From an uncultured Paracoccaceae bacterium (lineage in GTDB: Bacteria > Pseudomonadota > Alphaproteobacteria > Rhodobacterales > Rhodobacteraceae), in assembly GCA_937146765.1 (NCBI GenBank), contig CAKZRP010000020.1:1-64000 (forward strand): 64,000 nucleotides of DNA. Direction: 5' to 3'. The translations under genes and the position numbers were made by a program. Of this stretch, positions 33,947 through 43,189 are shown in pieces. The notes beneath the pieces were generated by a model, which was given only the letters and a program-made list of their open reading frames with translations, had not been told where the DNA came from and made no database searches. The first letter of the stretch is position 1, and the number at the start of each line of letters is the position of its first letter.

Positions 33947-35992
33947 ATGTCCCGCGACCCCCTGTTGCAACCGTTCCAGCTGAAGCATCTGACCCTGCGC
34001 AACCGCATCATGACCACCAGTCATGAACCCGCCTACCCGGAGGACGGCATGCCCAAGGACCGCTACCGCGCCTATCACGCGGAGCGCGCCAAGGCCGGGG
34101 TGGCGCTGGCGATGACGGCGGGTTCGGCGGCGGTGTCCAAGGACAGCCCGCCGGTCTTCAACAATATCCTCGCCTATAAGGACGAGGTGGTGCCGTGGAT
34201 TCAGAACCTCACCGATGGCTGCCACGAACATGGCTGCGCGGTGATGATCCAGCTCACCCATCTTGGGCGGCGCACTGCCTGGAACAAGGGCGACTGGCTG
34301 CCCTCAGTCTCCTCCTCGCGGCACCGCGAACCGGCGCACCGCGCCTTTCCCAAACTGGTCGAGGATTGGGACATCACCCGGATCATCAACGACTTTGCCG
34401 ACGCGGCAGAGCGGATGAAGGCGGGCGGCATGGATGGGATCGAACTTCAGGCCTATGGGCATCTGATCGACCAATTCTGGTCACCGCTGACCAATGACCT
34501 CACCGGCCCCTATGGCGCCGATACGCTGGAAAACCGGCTGCGGTTCCCGATGGATGTGCTCTCGGCCATTCGCAAACGGGTGGGCGAGGACTTCATTGTC
34601 GGCATCCGCTTCACTGCCGATGAGGTGCAAAAGGGCGGCATCACCGAGGAAGAGGGGCTGCAGATCACCCAAATCCTCAGCGGGACCGGGCAGGTGGATT
34701 TTCTCAACGTGATCCGGGGCCGCATTCACACCGATCCGGCGATGACCGATGTGATCCCGGTGCAGGGGATGAAGGCGGCGCCGCATCTGGATTTTGCCGG
34801 CCAAGTGAAACAGGCGACCCATCTGCCGGTCTTTCACGCCGCGCGCATCCCCGATGTGGCCACCGCGCGCCATGCGGTGCAGGCGGGGCTTCTCGATATG
34901 GTTGGGATGACCCGCGCCCATATGGCCGATCCGCATGTGGTGAAAAAGATCATGGAGGGGCGCGAGGACGATATTCGCCCCTGCGTCGGCGCCACCTATT
35001 GTCTTGACCGGATCTATCAGGCGGGCGATGCGCTCTGCATCCACAATGCCGCCACCGGGCGCGAGCTGACCATGCCGCACGAGATTGCCGCCGCCGAGGC
35101 GCGCAAGAAGGTGGTGATCGTCGGCGCCGGCCCCGCCGGGCTTGAGGCCGCGCGGGTCGCGGCGGAACGCGGCCATGAGGTGGTGGTCTTTGAGGCGCAG
35201 GCCGATCCCGGCGGCCAGATCCGCCTCACCGCGCAATCGCCCCGGCGGCGCGAGATGATCTCGATCATCGACTGGCGGATGGCGCAATGCGCCGCGCGGG
35301 ATGTGCAGTTCCGCTTCAACACCTGGGCCGAGGCGGCGGACGTGCTGGCGGAAGACCCCGATGTGGTGATTGTCGCCACCGGCGGCTTGCCCAACCTTGA
35401 ACTTTTTGAAAAGGGGCAGGAGGAGCCGCATGTGGTCTCCGCCTGGGACCTGATTGCAGGCGATGTGAAACCCGCCGCCCGGGTGCTGATCTACGACGAA
35501 AGCGGCGATCATCCCGGTCTGCAAGCCGCCGAACTTGCGGCGGCAGCGGGCGCAGAGGTCGAGGTGATGACCCCCGACCGTACCTTCGCGCCGGAGATCA
35601 TGGCGATGAACCTGGTGCCTTACATGCGGTCCCTGCAGGACAAGGACGTGACCTTCACCGTGACCCGCCGCCTGCTCGGCGTGGCCAAGGCGGGCAATGA
35701 GCTGGTCGCCACCATCGGCACCGACTACAGCGATTTCACCAAGGAAAAGACCTACGATCAGGTGGTGGTCAATTACGGCACCCTGCCCAATGACGGGCTC
35801 TATCATGATCTGCGCGACCAGAGCCGCAACCTGGGCGAGGTCGACCACGACGCGCTGATCGCAAGCCGGCCGCAGGACATCACCCGCAACGCAGAGGGGC
35901 GGTTCCAGCTGTTCCGCATCGGCGATGCGGTCTCGGCCCGCAACACCCATGCGGCGATCTACGACGCCCTGCGGCTGGTCAAGGATCTCTGA
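33947..35992 (+). CDS. NADH:flavin oxidoreductase, N-methylproline demethylase-like
   Basis: A 681-residue fusion of an Old-Yellow-Enzyme-type FMN barrel (LLQPFQLKHLTLRNRIMTTSHEPAYPEDGMP; active-site region MIQLTHLGRRTAWN) with a C-terminal FAD/NAD domain (KKVVIVGAGPAGLEAARVAAERGHEVVVFEA). A [4Fe-4S] motif is expected between them, with Cys residues around RPCVGATYCLDR and LCIHNAATG. The architecture is that of trimethylamine dehydrogenase and dienoyl-CoA reductase; the N-terminal TSHEPAY signature resembles proteins named N-methylproline or stachydrine demethylase. TetR and ProC-like neighbours support a proline-betaine-type pathway. No Rieske partner is in view. Confidence 0.87.
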   Translation: MSRDPLLQPFQLKHLTLRNRIMTTSHEPAYPEDGMPKDRYRAYHAERAKAGVALAMTAGSAAVSKDSPPVFNNILAYKDEVVPWIQNLTDGCHEHGCAVMIQLTHLGRRTAWNKGDWLPSVSSSRHREPAHRAFPKLVEDWDITRIINDFADAAERMKAGGMDGIELQAYGHLIDQFWSPLTNDLTGPYGADTLENRLRFPMDVLSAIRKRVGEDFIVGIRFTADEVQKGGITEEEGLQITQILSGTGQVDFLNVIRGRIHTDPAMTDVIPVQGMKAAPHLDFAGQVKQATHLPVFHAARIPDVATARHAVQAGLLDMVGMTRAHMADPHVVKKIMEGREDDIRPCVGATYCLDRIYQAGDALCIHNAATGRELTMPHEIAAAEARKKVVIVGAGPAGLEAARVAAERGHEVVVFEAQADPGGQIRLTAQSPRRREMISIIDWRMAQCAARDVQFRFNTWAEAADVLAEDPDVVIVATGGLPNLELFEKGQEEPHVVSAWDLIAGDVKPAARVLIYDESGDHPGLQAAELAAAAGAEVEVMTPDRTFAPEIMAMNLVPYMRSLQDKDVTFTVTRRLLGVAKAGNELVATIGTDYSDFTKEKTYDQVVVNYGTLPNDGLYHDLRDQSRNLGEVDHDALIASRPQDITRNAEGRFQLFRIGDAVSARNTHAAIYDALRLVKDL

Positions 35993-36019
35993 GCCCGCGA
36001 AGGCCCGGCAAGGCGGTCG

Positions 36020-38122
36020 TCAGACCGCCTTCACCACCGGCTTGTCCTGACGGCGCGCGTCCAGCCAATCGGTCACCTCGTCGCGCGGCATCGGTCGGGC
36101 GATGCCATAGCCCTGGAACCGGCTGCACCCCAGCGCCAGCAGCTTGGACTTCTCCGCCTCGGTCTCCACCCCCTCGGCAAGACATTCGATACCGAGGTTG
36201 CGGCAGAGGTCGATCAGCGTACGCAGGATCATCTCCTGTTCGGCGTCCTGATCCACCCCGGCGACAAAATCGCGGTCGATCTTCACCCCGTCCACCTTGA
36301 ACCGGCGCAGGTTGGAGATGGAGGCATGGCCGGTGCCGAAATCATCCAGCTCGATCTTGTAACCGCGCGCCTGCAACTGCGCGATGGTATTGAGCGCCGG
36401 GTCCACGCCATCGCCGAAGAGCACACTTTCCAGGACTTCGATCGCGATATCCGCCGGTTCCAGCGCGGCGGCAAACAGCGCATCGTCAAGAAACTCCACC
36501 AAGCCGCCGTCCCTCAGCTGCTTGGCCGAGAAATTGACGCTGACGCTGGGCGCGGGCAGCCCGCGGGAGCGCCAGTCGAGCAGGGCCTCCACCGCGTCGG
36601 AGACGATGATCTCCGTCAGCTGATCGCCCAGCCCGTGCTCAAAGGCCAGGGTGATGAAGACGTCCGGCGGCAACATCCCCCGCTCCGGGTGCTTCCAGCG
36701 CGCCAGCGCCTCAAAGCCGAGGATCTGGCCATTGGCCCCATCCACCTGCGGTTGGAAATGGGCGCGAATCTGTCCCTCGGCGAGGCCGGTGCGCAGATCC
36801 TTCAGCAGCGCCATATTGCCCTCGAACTGGGTGCGGGTCTCGTCATTATAAAAGGAGGCCCGCCCGCGTCCCTGTCCCTTGGCCACATAGAGCGCGATAT
36901 CGGCGTTGGAGAGGATACGTTCGGGGTCGCTTTCGCTGCCGTCGATAAAGGCGATGCCGATGCTGGCGCCGACATTGATGAACTCGCTCCAGATCTCCAC
37001 CGGGCGCGAGACCTCCTCGATGATGCGCTCGGCCAGCAACTGCAATTCCGCCTCCGACCCGGCCCGGCGCAGCACGATGACAAACTCGTCACCGCCGACC
37101 CGCGCGGTCAGGTCCCGGGGGGTGACACAGCGCAGCATCGCCTGGGCGGCATGGCGCAGGATCTGGTCGCCGGCGGCATGGCCCATCAGGTCGTTGACCT
37201 GCTTGAAACGGTCGAGATCCACATGCAGCACCGCGGCGCGGGTGTCGGCGGTGTAATCCTCGCTCAGACATTGGCTCAGATGGTCCTGCAGGGCGCGGCG
37301 GTTGGGCAGGTTGGTCAGCTGGTCATGCAGGGCGAGATGTTCGATGCGCGACTTCGCCGCGCTGAGGTCCCGCAGCGTGTGGGAAAAGGTGAGGACACCC
37401 CGGGCGATCTGCCCCAGCTCGTCGCGGCGGGCGGTGTCCCGCACCGGCGCGTCATATTCGCCATCCCTAATCCGCTCCATCGCGCTGGCCAGCTGCGTGA
37501 GCGAAGCGACGAGATGGCTGCCAAAGCCGAGGAAGGTGGATCCTGCAACCAGGAAGATCACCGTCATCGAGGCGAAGACCAGGGCCACGTGCCGGACATA
37601 TTGGTCGCGCGCATCGCGGTTGGCGGCGGCGGCGCCGATGCGAATCTCCTGTTCCAAGGCCACCAACGACAGCTCGAGGCGGCGCGCCAACTGGTCGAGG
37701 CGGCTGTGGGAAGGGATATGGGTGTCCGCGATGATCCCGAGCGCGATCGAGGCCTCGGTGTTCCAGGCCTCGAACTGGGCGCTCAGGTTCTCCACCATCT
37801 GCTTTTGCTTGCTCGACCCTTCGGTCAGACTCAGCTCACCCAGCACCGATTGAAAGGCAGAGACGAACTGCTGGTGGCGGCGGGCAACCCGGTCTGGCGG
37901 CACCACCACGTTGAATTCGAGAAATTGCGCCAGTTGCCGTTCGATCTCCTCGCGCAAGCGCTGGGCCCGTTCGGTGGATTGCAGGGTGCGCAGGGTGTCG
38001 GCATCGGCCTTCTGGATGGCGTCCTGGGTGCGGATCGCCGCGAAAGACGTCCAGCTGGCGCCCAGGATCCCGATCAGGATCAACAGGAAGATGGGCCCGA
38101 GAATGCGGCGTTTGATCGACAT
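36020..38122 (-). CDS. Bifunctional-type GGDEF-EAL membrane protein
   Basis: A 700-residue protein: TM1 (RILGPIFLLILIGILGASW), a ~160-residue periplasmic helical region, TM2 (VALVFASMTVIFLVAGSTFLGFG), HAMP (MERIRDGEYDAPVRDTARRDELGQI), GGDEF and EAL. The cyclase motif is intact (RVGGDEFVI) and the phosphodiesterase motif is intact (GFEALARW, with downstream VSVNFSAKQL and ELDDFGTGHAS). It could make or degrade c-di-GMP. ATG at 38122 (MSIKRRILGP) was chosen. It is 10 bp downstream of the di-haem peroxidase gene, so probably co-transcribed with it. Confidence 0.94.
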   Translation of the reverse strand: MSIKRRILGPIFLLILIGILGASWTSFAAIRTQDAIQKADADTLRTLQSTERAQRLREEIERQLAQFLEFNVVVPPDRVARRHQQFVSAFQSVLGELSLTEGSSKQKQMVENLSAQFEAWNTEASIALGIIADTHIPSHSRLDQLARRLELSLVALEQEIRIGAAAANRDARDQYVRHVALVFASMTVIFLVAGSTFLGFGSHLVASLTQLASAMERIRDGEYDAPVRDTARRDELGQIARGVLTFSHTLRDLSAAKSRIEHLALHDQLTNLPNRRALQDHLSQCLSEDYTADTRAAVLHVDLDRFKQVNDLMGHAAGDQILRHAAQAMLRCVTPRDLTARVGGDEFVIVLRRAGSEAELQLLAERIIEEVSRPVEIWSEFINVGASIGIAFIDGSESDPERILSNADIALYVAKGQGRGRASFYNDETRTQFEGNMALLKDLRTGLAEGQIRAHFQPQVDGANGQILGFEALARWKHPERGMLPPDVFITLAFEHGLGDQLTEIIVSDAVEALLDWRSRGLPAPSVSVNFSAKQLRDGGLVEFLDDALFAAALEPADIAIEVLESVLFGDGVDPALNTIAQLQARGYKIELDDFGTGHASISNLRRFKVDGVKIDRDFVAGVDQDAEQEMILRTLIDLCRNLGIECLAEGVETEAEKSKLLALGCSRFQGYGIARPMPRDEVTDWLDARRQDKPVVKAV

Positions 38123-38132
38123 GGCGCTCTCT

Positions 38133-39122
38133 TCAGTCCACCGGCAGCGCCGGTGTGGAGACATGGGGTTCATAGGCGGTCAGCGTCTCCAGGAAGGCCA
38201 CGAGATCGCTGGCCTGGCGGTCGCTGATCTGCAACGGCGTCAATTCGCTGGGGTGACCCGCGACAGTGGTGCCGCCCTGACGGTAATGGGCCACAACGTC
38301 CCGCAGGGTACCGAGGCTGCCGTTGTGCATATAGGGCGCGCGCAGGGCGATATTGCGCAGGCCCGGTGTCTTGAACCCATAGGCCAGCGCCGGGTCGATC
38401 AGACCGCGCCCGATGTCCTCGCCGCCGACGCCGACCCGGTGGAAGTCGTGATCGGTGAAGGACCAGCCGCTGTGGCATTCGTTGCAGCGCGCCACCCCGG
38501 TAAAGACCTCGAACCCGCGCCGGGCCGCGGAGGAGATGGCATCCTCATCCCCTTCGATCCAGTCGTCGAAGGGCGACCAGCCGGAGCGCAGGGTGCGCTG
38601 ATAGGTGGCCAGCGCCGCGAGCACGCTGGTTTCGGTCAGCCCCTCCTCGGGAAAGGCGATGGCAAAGTTGCGCCGGTAGCCCGAAATCGCGGACAGGCGG
38701 CGCACCACATCCGGCAGGCTCGAATCCATCTCGTCGGGATGGGTGATGGGACTGCGGGCCTGCTCTTCCAGCGTCGCCGCCCGCCCGTCCCAGAAGAAGG
38801 CGGTCGCCTCGGCGAGATTCTCCAGCGTCGGGGTGTGCCGCTTGAGGGGGCGATTCAGGCCTCCGATGGCGCGCGGCACCGGGCTTTCCCAGCCGAAAGA
38901 CGGGTTGTGACAGCTCGCACAGCTGAGATTCTGTCCCCTGGACAGGCGGGCATCAAAGAAAAGCATCTTGCCCAAGGCCGCCTTTTGCGGCGAGTAGGAC
39001 CCGGTTTCGGGGAAGGCGATCCGCGACGGGCGTGTGAATTCCGCCCGCGCGGAATAGGGGGTCGCGGCAGCCAGCAGACTGATCGCGCACAGACCAGCAA
39101 GAACAGGTTTCAGAAGGCGCAA
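38133..39122 (-). CDS. Di-haem cytochrome-c peroxidase / MauG-family protein
   Basis: A 329-residue periplasmic protein with a signal peptide (MRLLKPVLAGLCAISLLAAATPYSARA) and two CXXCH haem sites (CASCH and CNECH). The segments LGKMLFFDARLSRGQNLSCASCHNP and KTPGLRNIALRAPYMHNGSLGTL are typical of bacterial di-haem peroxidases. It would reduce peroxide with cytochrome-c electrons, or act as a MauG-like modifier. It shares a transcript with the GGDEF-EAL gene. Confidence 0.93.
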   Translation of the reverse strand: MRLLKPVLAGLCAISLLAAATPYSARAEFTRPSRIAFPETGSYSPQKAALGKMLFFDARLSRGQNLSCASCHNPSFGWESPVPRAIGGLNRPLKRHTPTLENLAEATAFFWDGRAATLEEQARSPITHPDEMDSSLPDVVRRLSAISGYRRNFAIAFPEEGLTETSVLAALATYQRTLRSGWSPFDDWIEGDEDAISSAARRGFEVFTGVARCNECHSGWSFTDHDFHRVGVGGEDIGRGLIDPALAYGFKTPGLRNIALRAPYMHNGSLGTLRDVVAHYRQGGTTVAGHPSELTPLQISDRQASDLVAFLETLTAYEPHVSTPALPVD

Positions 39123-39701
39123 GTCAGGGGTCCATCCGGGGTAAAAAGCGTCGCAAGAGGTGCCGACACCCTGCTTGCGGTAGCGTGAAGAAACCGTTTA
39201 TCCCCTCCGGTTGCGTTCGCGTAGTTCTTTGAAAAACAATCTAAACATTGGGGCGAATTTGTGTCGACTGGCCCACCCCCGCTCGTGACCCTGCTCCGGC
39301 CCCCCTGCGGCAAGGCCCCCTCGAGGGCAGAACGCCCGGTCCAAAAGCGGGGCCGCGACGGCACCTCCCCAAGGCAAGTGGCGGTCGGATTTCGTCAGAT
39401 GTCGCGGGGCTTTGTCACTTCTATTCGATTTTGCGACGTGTAGATGGCCGCCCGTTTCAGCCGCCGAGTCCACCGCGCGCGCCGCGCCGCGAGACTTCAA
39501 TTTGACTCGCATTTTAGACATATATGCCGACATTTTAGTTCTTCATTAGCATCCTCAGGGCAAAAGTTGGCCTGCATCTTATGGAGTTGGTGTGGGGTCA
39601 AAAACAGCCTCACACGTTCAGAAAGACGAGAGAGACACCCCATAACGGGGCAAGGGAATATATCGGGGCCAAAGCGCTCCTTGCTCAAAGGAACTCATGC
39701 T
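39123..39701 (+). promoter_or_regulatory. 579-bp intergenic region upstream of flagellin
   Basis: No convincing gene is seen. The first part is the divergent 5' region of the peroxidase gene, and the middle is GC-rich. Near 39500 the composition changes to AT-rich, with an 8-bp direct repeat CATTTTAG (39510-39517 and 39531-39538, 21 bp apart) and GCCGACAT between, which loosely resembles a sigma-28 -10 (GCCGATAA) without a matching -35. A ~160-nt leader would follow, with AAAGGAACT before the flagellin start. Confidence 0.45.
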
Positions 39702-40547
39702 ATGTCCAGCATTTTGACAAACAATGGTGCAATGGTCGCCCTGCAGACGCTGAAGTCTGTCAACAAGAGCCTCACCGACACGCAGAACGCAATTTCCACC
39801 GGTAAGGAAATCGGCACCGCCAAGGATAACGCGGCTGTCTGGGCGATCTCCAAGACCATGGAATCCGATATCGCCAGCTTTGAAGCCATCGAGGAAGGCC
39901 TCGCCATGGGCTCCGCGACCGTCGCGGTTGCTTCTGCAGGCGCGGAACAGATCGTGGAGAAACTGGTCGAGATCAAGGAGCTGATCGTCTCCGCCCAGTC
40001 CGAGAACGTGGACCGCGGCAAGATCCAGACCGATATCGACGCCAAGGTCGATCAGATCGAATCCATCATTTCCGCCGCCCAGTTCAACGGCGCCAACCTG
40101 CTGACCTCCACCATCGACGGCACCGCCACCCAGATGGGTGTGCTGGCCTCGCTGGACCGCGTCGGCGCCGGTGGCACCGTGACCTCGGTGGATATCACCA
40201 TTGCCGCTCAGGGCTTTGACTCCAGTCTCGACCTGGCCACCGATCTGACCTCGATCTCCGACACCACCAGTGCCGCCTCCGCCCTGGCCGAGATCGAATC
40301 CTTCCTGCAGATCGCCATTTCCGGCGCCGCTGCTCTCGGTGCGGCTTCCGCCCGGATCGAAGACCAGTCGATGTTCGTGGCCGACCTGGTGGACTCCATG
40401 ACCCTCGGTGTCTCCACCATGACCGATACCAATATGGAAGAAGCCTCCGCCCGCCTCTCCGCGCTGCAGACCCAGCAGGAACTGGCGGTGCAGTCGCTGG
40501 GCATTGCCAACGAGGCGCCTCAGGCCCTGCTGCAGCTGTTCCAGTAA
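39702..40547 (+). CDS. Flagellin
   Basis: A 281-residue flagellin, short as in Rhodobacterales. It has the N-terminal D0/D1 helix (MSSILTNNGAMVALQTLKSVN...TQNAISTGKEIGTAKDNAAVWAISKTM), a small central domain and the C-terminal helix (RIEDQSMFVADLVDSM...EEASARLSALQTQQELAVQSLGIANEAPQALLQLF). It is exported by the flagellar type III system to build the filament. The ATG follows AAAGGAACTC. It is isolated from other flagellar genes in the window and has its own terminator. Confidence 0.96.
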   Translation: MSSILTNNGAMVALQTLKSVNKSLTDTQNAISTGKEIGTAKDNAAVWAISKTMESDIASFEAIEEGLAMGSATVAVASAGAEQIVEKLVEIKELIVSAQSENVDRGKIQTDIDAKVDQIESIISAAQFNGANLLTSTIDGTATQMGVLASLDRVGAGGTVTSVDITIAAQGFDSSLDLATDLTSISDTTSAASALAEIESFLQIAISGAAALGAASARIEDQSMFVADLVDSMTLGVSTMTDTNMEEASARLSALQTQQELAVQSLGIANEAPQALLQLFQ

Positions 40548-40583
40548 CAGCTCGGCTGAACCATACAGATGGTCACTGTATGC

Positions 40584-40608
40584 GGGGCGCCTCTGGCGCC
40601 CCTTTTTT
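40584..40608 (+). terminator. Rho-independent terminator after flagellin
   Basis: An 8-bp perfect stem GGGGCGCC/GGCGCCCC with loop TCT, followed by six T residues. It is a textbook intrinsic terminator 37 bp after the flagellin stop. Confidence 0.95.
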
Positions 40609-40815
40609 GTGCAGTTCGGGAATCATGAAAACCGCAGCCTGACCGCCCTGAACGGACAATTCGCCAGGCTGAGATTGCGTTGGCTCGCGGGCGCTGCCTA
40701 AAAAATAGGCAAACGCCAGGGCTTCGCGCAGGGAAATTGCTCTTGGCTCGGGTATTTTGCAGGATAGTTGCAGGTCGCGCTTTTCCAACTTCGGGGCCTG
40801 TTGCAACCTGAGGTC

Positions 40816-42243
40816 ATGAACACAAAGCCCTGTTTTGACGAAATGCTGACAGCGCCGGACCAGGTCCGGGACCCTTATTCGGTCTATTACGACTGGTTCA
40901 GCCGCGATGATGTCAAACGCCTGCGCAAGAAATCGCAGGACGCCGAGGCCTTTTTCCGGCGGATTGGCATCACCTTCAATGTATATGGACAGGACGAGGC
41001 GGATGAACGCCTTATCCCCTTTGATATCGTCCCGCGCATCATCTCCGCCAAGGAGTGGAGTCGCCTTGAACGCGGCATCGAACAGCGGGTGCGGGCGATC
41101 AATGCCTTTCTTCACGACATCTATCACCGGCAGGAAATCCTGCGGGCAGGCCGCATCCCGCGCGAGCTGATCTCGGGCAATGAGGCCTTCACCCCGGAGA
41201 TGATCGGCGTCAATCCCGCCGGCGGCGTCTACACCCATATCGCGGGGGTTGATCTGGTCCGCACCGGCGAGGACGATTTTTATGTGCTCGAGGATAACGT
41301 CCGCACGCCCTCCGGCGTCTCCTACATGCTGGAGAACCGGGAGACCATGCTGCAGATGTTCCCGGAGCTCTTTGCGCAGATGAAGGTGCGCCCGGTCTCC
41401 GCCTATCCGCAGCTGCTGCGCCGCTCGCTGTCGGCCAGTGCGCCGGTCAACAGCCGCAACGCCAGCCCGGTGGTGGCGGTGCTGACGCCGGGGATCCACA
41501 ATTCCGCCTATTTCGAACATGCCTTCCTCGCCGACCAGATGGGGGCGGAACTGGTCGAGAGCCACGATCTGCGGATCGAGGACGGCTATGTGGCGATGCG
41601 CACTACCCAGGGCTACCGGGCGATCGATGTGCTCTATCGCCGGGTGGACGATGCCTATCTCGATCCGCTGACCTTCAACCCCGAGAGCCTTCTTGGGGTG
41701 CCGGGGATCATGGATGTCTACCGCGCCGGCAATATCACCATCGCCAATGCGCCGGGCACCGGCATCGCCGATGACAAGGCGCTTTATTCCTACATGCCGG
41801 ACATCATCGAGTTCTACACCGGCGAGCGGGCGATCCTGAAGAACGTGCCCACCTGGCGCTGTTCGGAGCCCGACGCGCTGAAATACGTGCTCGACCATCT
41901 CTGCGAACTGGTGGTGAAGGAGGTGCATGGCTCCGGCGGTTACGGCATGCTGGTCGGCCCTGCCGCCAGCAAGAAGGAACTCGCCGCCTTTGAAGCGAAA
42001 CTGCGGGCCAAGCCTGCCAATTACATTGCCCAACCGACGCTGTCGCTGTCGACGGTGCCGATCCTGACCAAGGCGGGGCTGGCGCCGCGTCACGTCGATC
42101 TGCGGCCCTTCGTCCTGGTCTCGCCCGACCGGGTGGACATCACGCCCGGCGGTCTCACCCGCGTGGCGCTGAAGAAGGGATCGCTGGTGGTGAACTCCTC
42201 GCAGGGGGGCGGCACCAAGGATACATGGGTTCTGGGGGACTGA
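40816..42243 (+). CDS. Circularly permuted ATP-grasp protein (Anbu operon)
   Basis: A 475-residue member of the CP_ATPgrasp/DUF404-DUF407 family. It starts MNTKPCFDEMLTAPDQVRDPYSVYYDWF and carries the family stretches NPAGGVYTHIAGVDLVRTGEDDFYVLEDNVRTPSGVSYMLENR and KEVHGSGGYGMLVGP (nucleotide-binding). ATP-grasp enzymes make amide or ester bonds through acyl phosphates; the acceptor here is unknown. It heads a tight four-gene set: ATP-grasp, alpha-E, transglutaminase, Anbu. ATG at 40816 was chosen because family members start near MNTK; the region upstream is leader. Confidence 0.92.
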   Translation: MNTKPCFDEMLTAPDQVRDPYSVYYDWFSRDDVKRLRKKSQDAEAFFRRIGITFNVYGQDEADERLIPFDIVPRIISAKEWSRLERGIEQRVRAINAFLHDIYHRQEILRAGRIPRELISGNEAFTPEMIGVNPAGGVYTHIAGVDLVRTGEDDFYVLEDNVRTPSGVSYMLENRETMLQMFPELFAQMKVRPVSAYPQLLRRSLSASAPVNSRNASPVVAVLTPGIHNSAYFEHAFLADQMGAELVESHDLRIEDGYVAMRTTQGYRAIDVLYRRVDDAYLDPLTFNPESLLGVPGIMDVYRAGNITIANAPGTGIADDKALYSYMPDIIEFYTGERAILKNVPTWRCSEPDALKYVLDHLCELVVKEVHGSGGYGMLVGPAASKKELAAFEAKLRAKPANYIAQPTLSLSTVPILTKAGLAPRHVDLRPFVLVSPDRVDITPGGLTRVALKKGSLVVNSSQGGGTKDTWVLGD

Positions 42244-42247
42244 CGAC

Positions 42248-43189
42248 GTGCTGGGAAGAACTGCAGGCGGCCTTTTCTGGATGTTCCGCTATCTCGAGCG
42301 GGCCGAAAACACCGCGCGCCTTCTGGAAGCGGGCTGGCATATCGCCCTGACCCGCTCGGACGGCAATACCAACGAATGGGAATCCATCGTCCGCACCGCC
42401 GGCCAGACCCTGGCCTATGAGGCGAAATACGAGGAATACACCGCCCAGAGCGTGATCAACTTCCTGTTGCGCGACATGGACAACCCCTCCAGCGTGATGG
42501 CCTCGGTGGATCTGGCGCGCTCCAATGCGCGGCAGGTGCGCACCGCCCTCTCGGGCGAGGTCTGGGAGGCCACCAACGACTGCTGGATGACGATGAAGGA
42601 GGCGCTGGCCCGCCCGGTGAGCGAGCGCAGCCTGCATGACACGCTGGCGCTGATCCGCAACCGGGCCTCGGTGGTGCGCGGCGCGCTGCATGGCACCATG
42701 CTGCGCAACGACATCTTCTCCTTTGCCCGGCTCGGTACCTTTGTCGAACGCGCCGATGCCACCGCGCGCATCCTCGACGTGAAATACTACGTCCTGCTGC
42801 CCTCGGCCGCCTATGTCGGCAGCAGCATCGACAATGCGCAATGGGAGGTGATCCTGCGCTCGGTCTCGGCGGAACGCTCCTATTCCTGGCTCCATGCCGG
42901 CTCGGCCTCGCCGCAGGGGATTGCGGAATTCCTCATCCTCGACCAGCGGATGCCGCGCTCGCTGGCCTTCTGCTCGACCAAGGTGGTGCAATACCTGCGC
43001 CATCTGGAGCGCGACTACGGCACCCGCCACCAAAGCCAGGTGATCGCCGAATGCATCGCCGACTGCGTGCAGGAACGCACCATCGAATCCATCTTCCAGA
43101 ACGGGCTGCATGAATTCCTCGGCGAATATCTGGGCGATCTGGTACGTTTGGCCAACCAGATTGAAGAGGACTTCCGGTTCTATGGCTGA
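42248..43189 (+). CDS. Alpha-E domain (DUF403) protein
   Basis: A 313-residue all-helical alpha-E protein starting at a GTG (MLGRTAGGLFWMFRYLERAENTARLLEAG), with the family signature W(M)xRYxERAENTAR. Alpha-E proteins always travel with a permuted ATP-grasp and a transglutaminase-like protein and probably act with them in peptide ligation or cleavage. It starts 4 bp after the ATP-grasp stop and overlaps the transglutaminase gene by 8 bp. Confidence 0.93.
   Translation: MLGRTAGGLFWMFRYLERAENTARLLEAGWHIALTRSDGNTNEWESIVRTAGQTLAYEAKYEEYTAQSVINFLLRDMDNPSSVMASVDLARSNARQVRTALSGEVWEATNDCWMTMKEALARPVSERSLHDTLALIRNRASVVRGALHGTMLRNDIFSFARLGTFVERADATARILDVKYYVLLPSAAYVGSSIDNAQWEVILRSVSAERSYSWLHAGSASPQGIAEFLILDQRMPRSLAFCSTKVVQYLRHLERDYGTRHQSQVIAECIADCVQERTIESIFQNGLHEFLGEYLGDLVRLANQIEEDFRFYG

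Noticed and set aside
39480..39540. Sigma-28 flagellin promoter
   Set aside because: GCCGACAT resembles a -10, but there is no TAAA at the matching -35 distance; reported only as a possible element.
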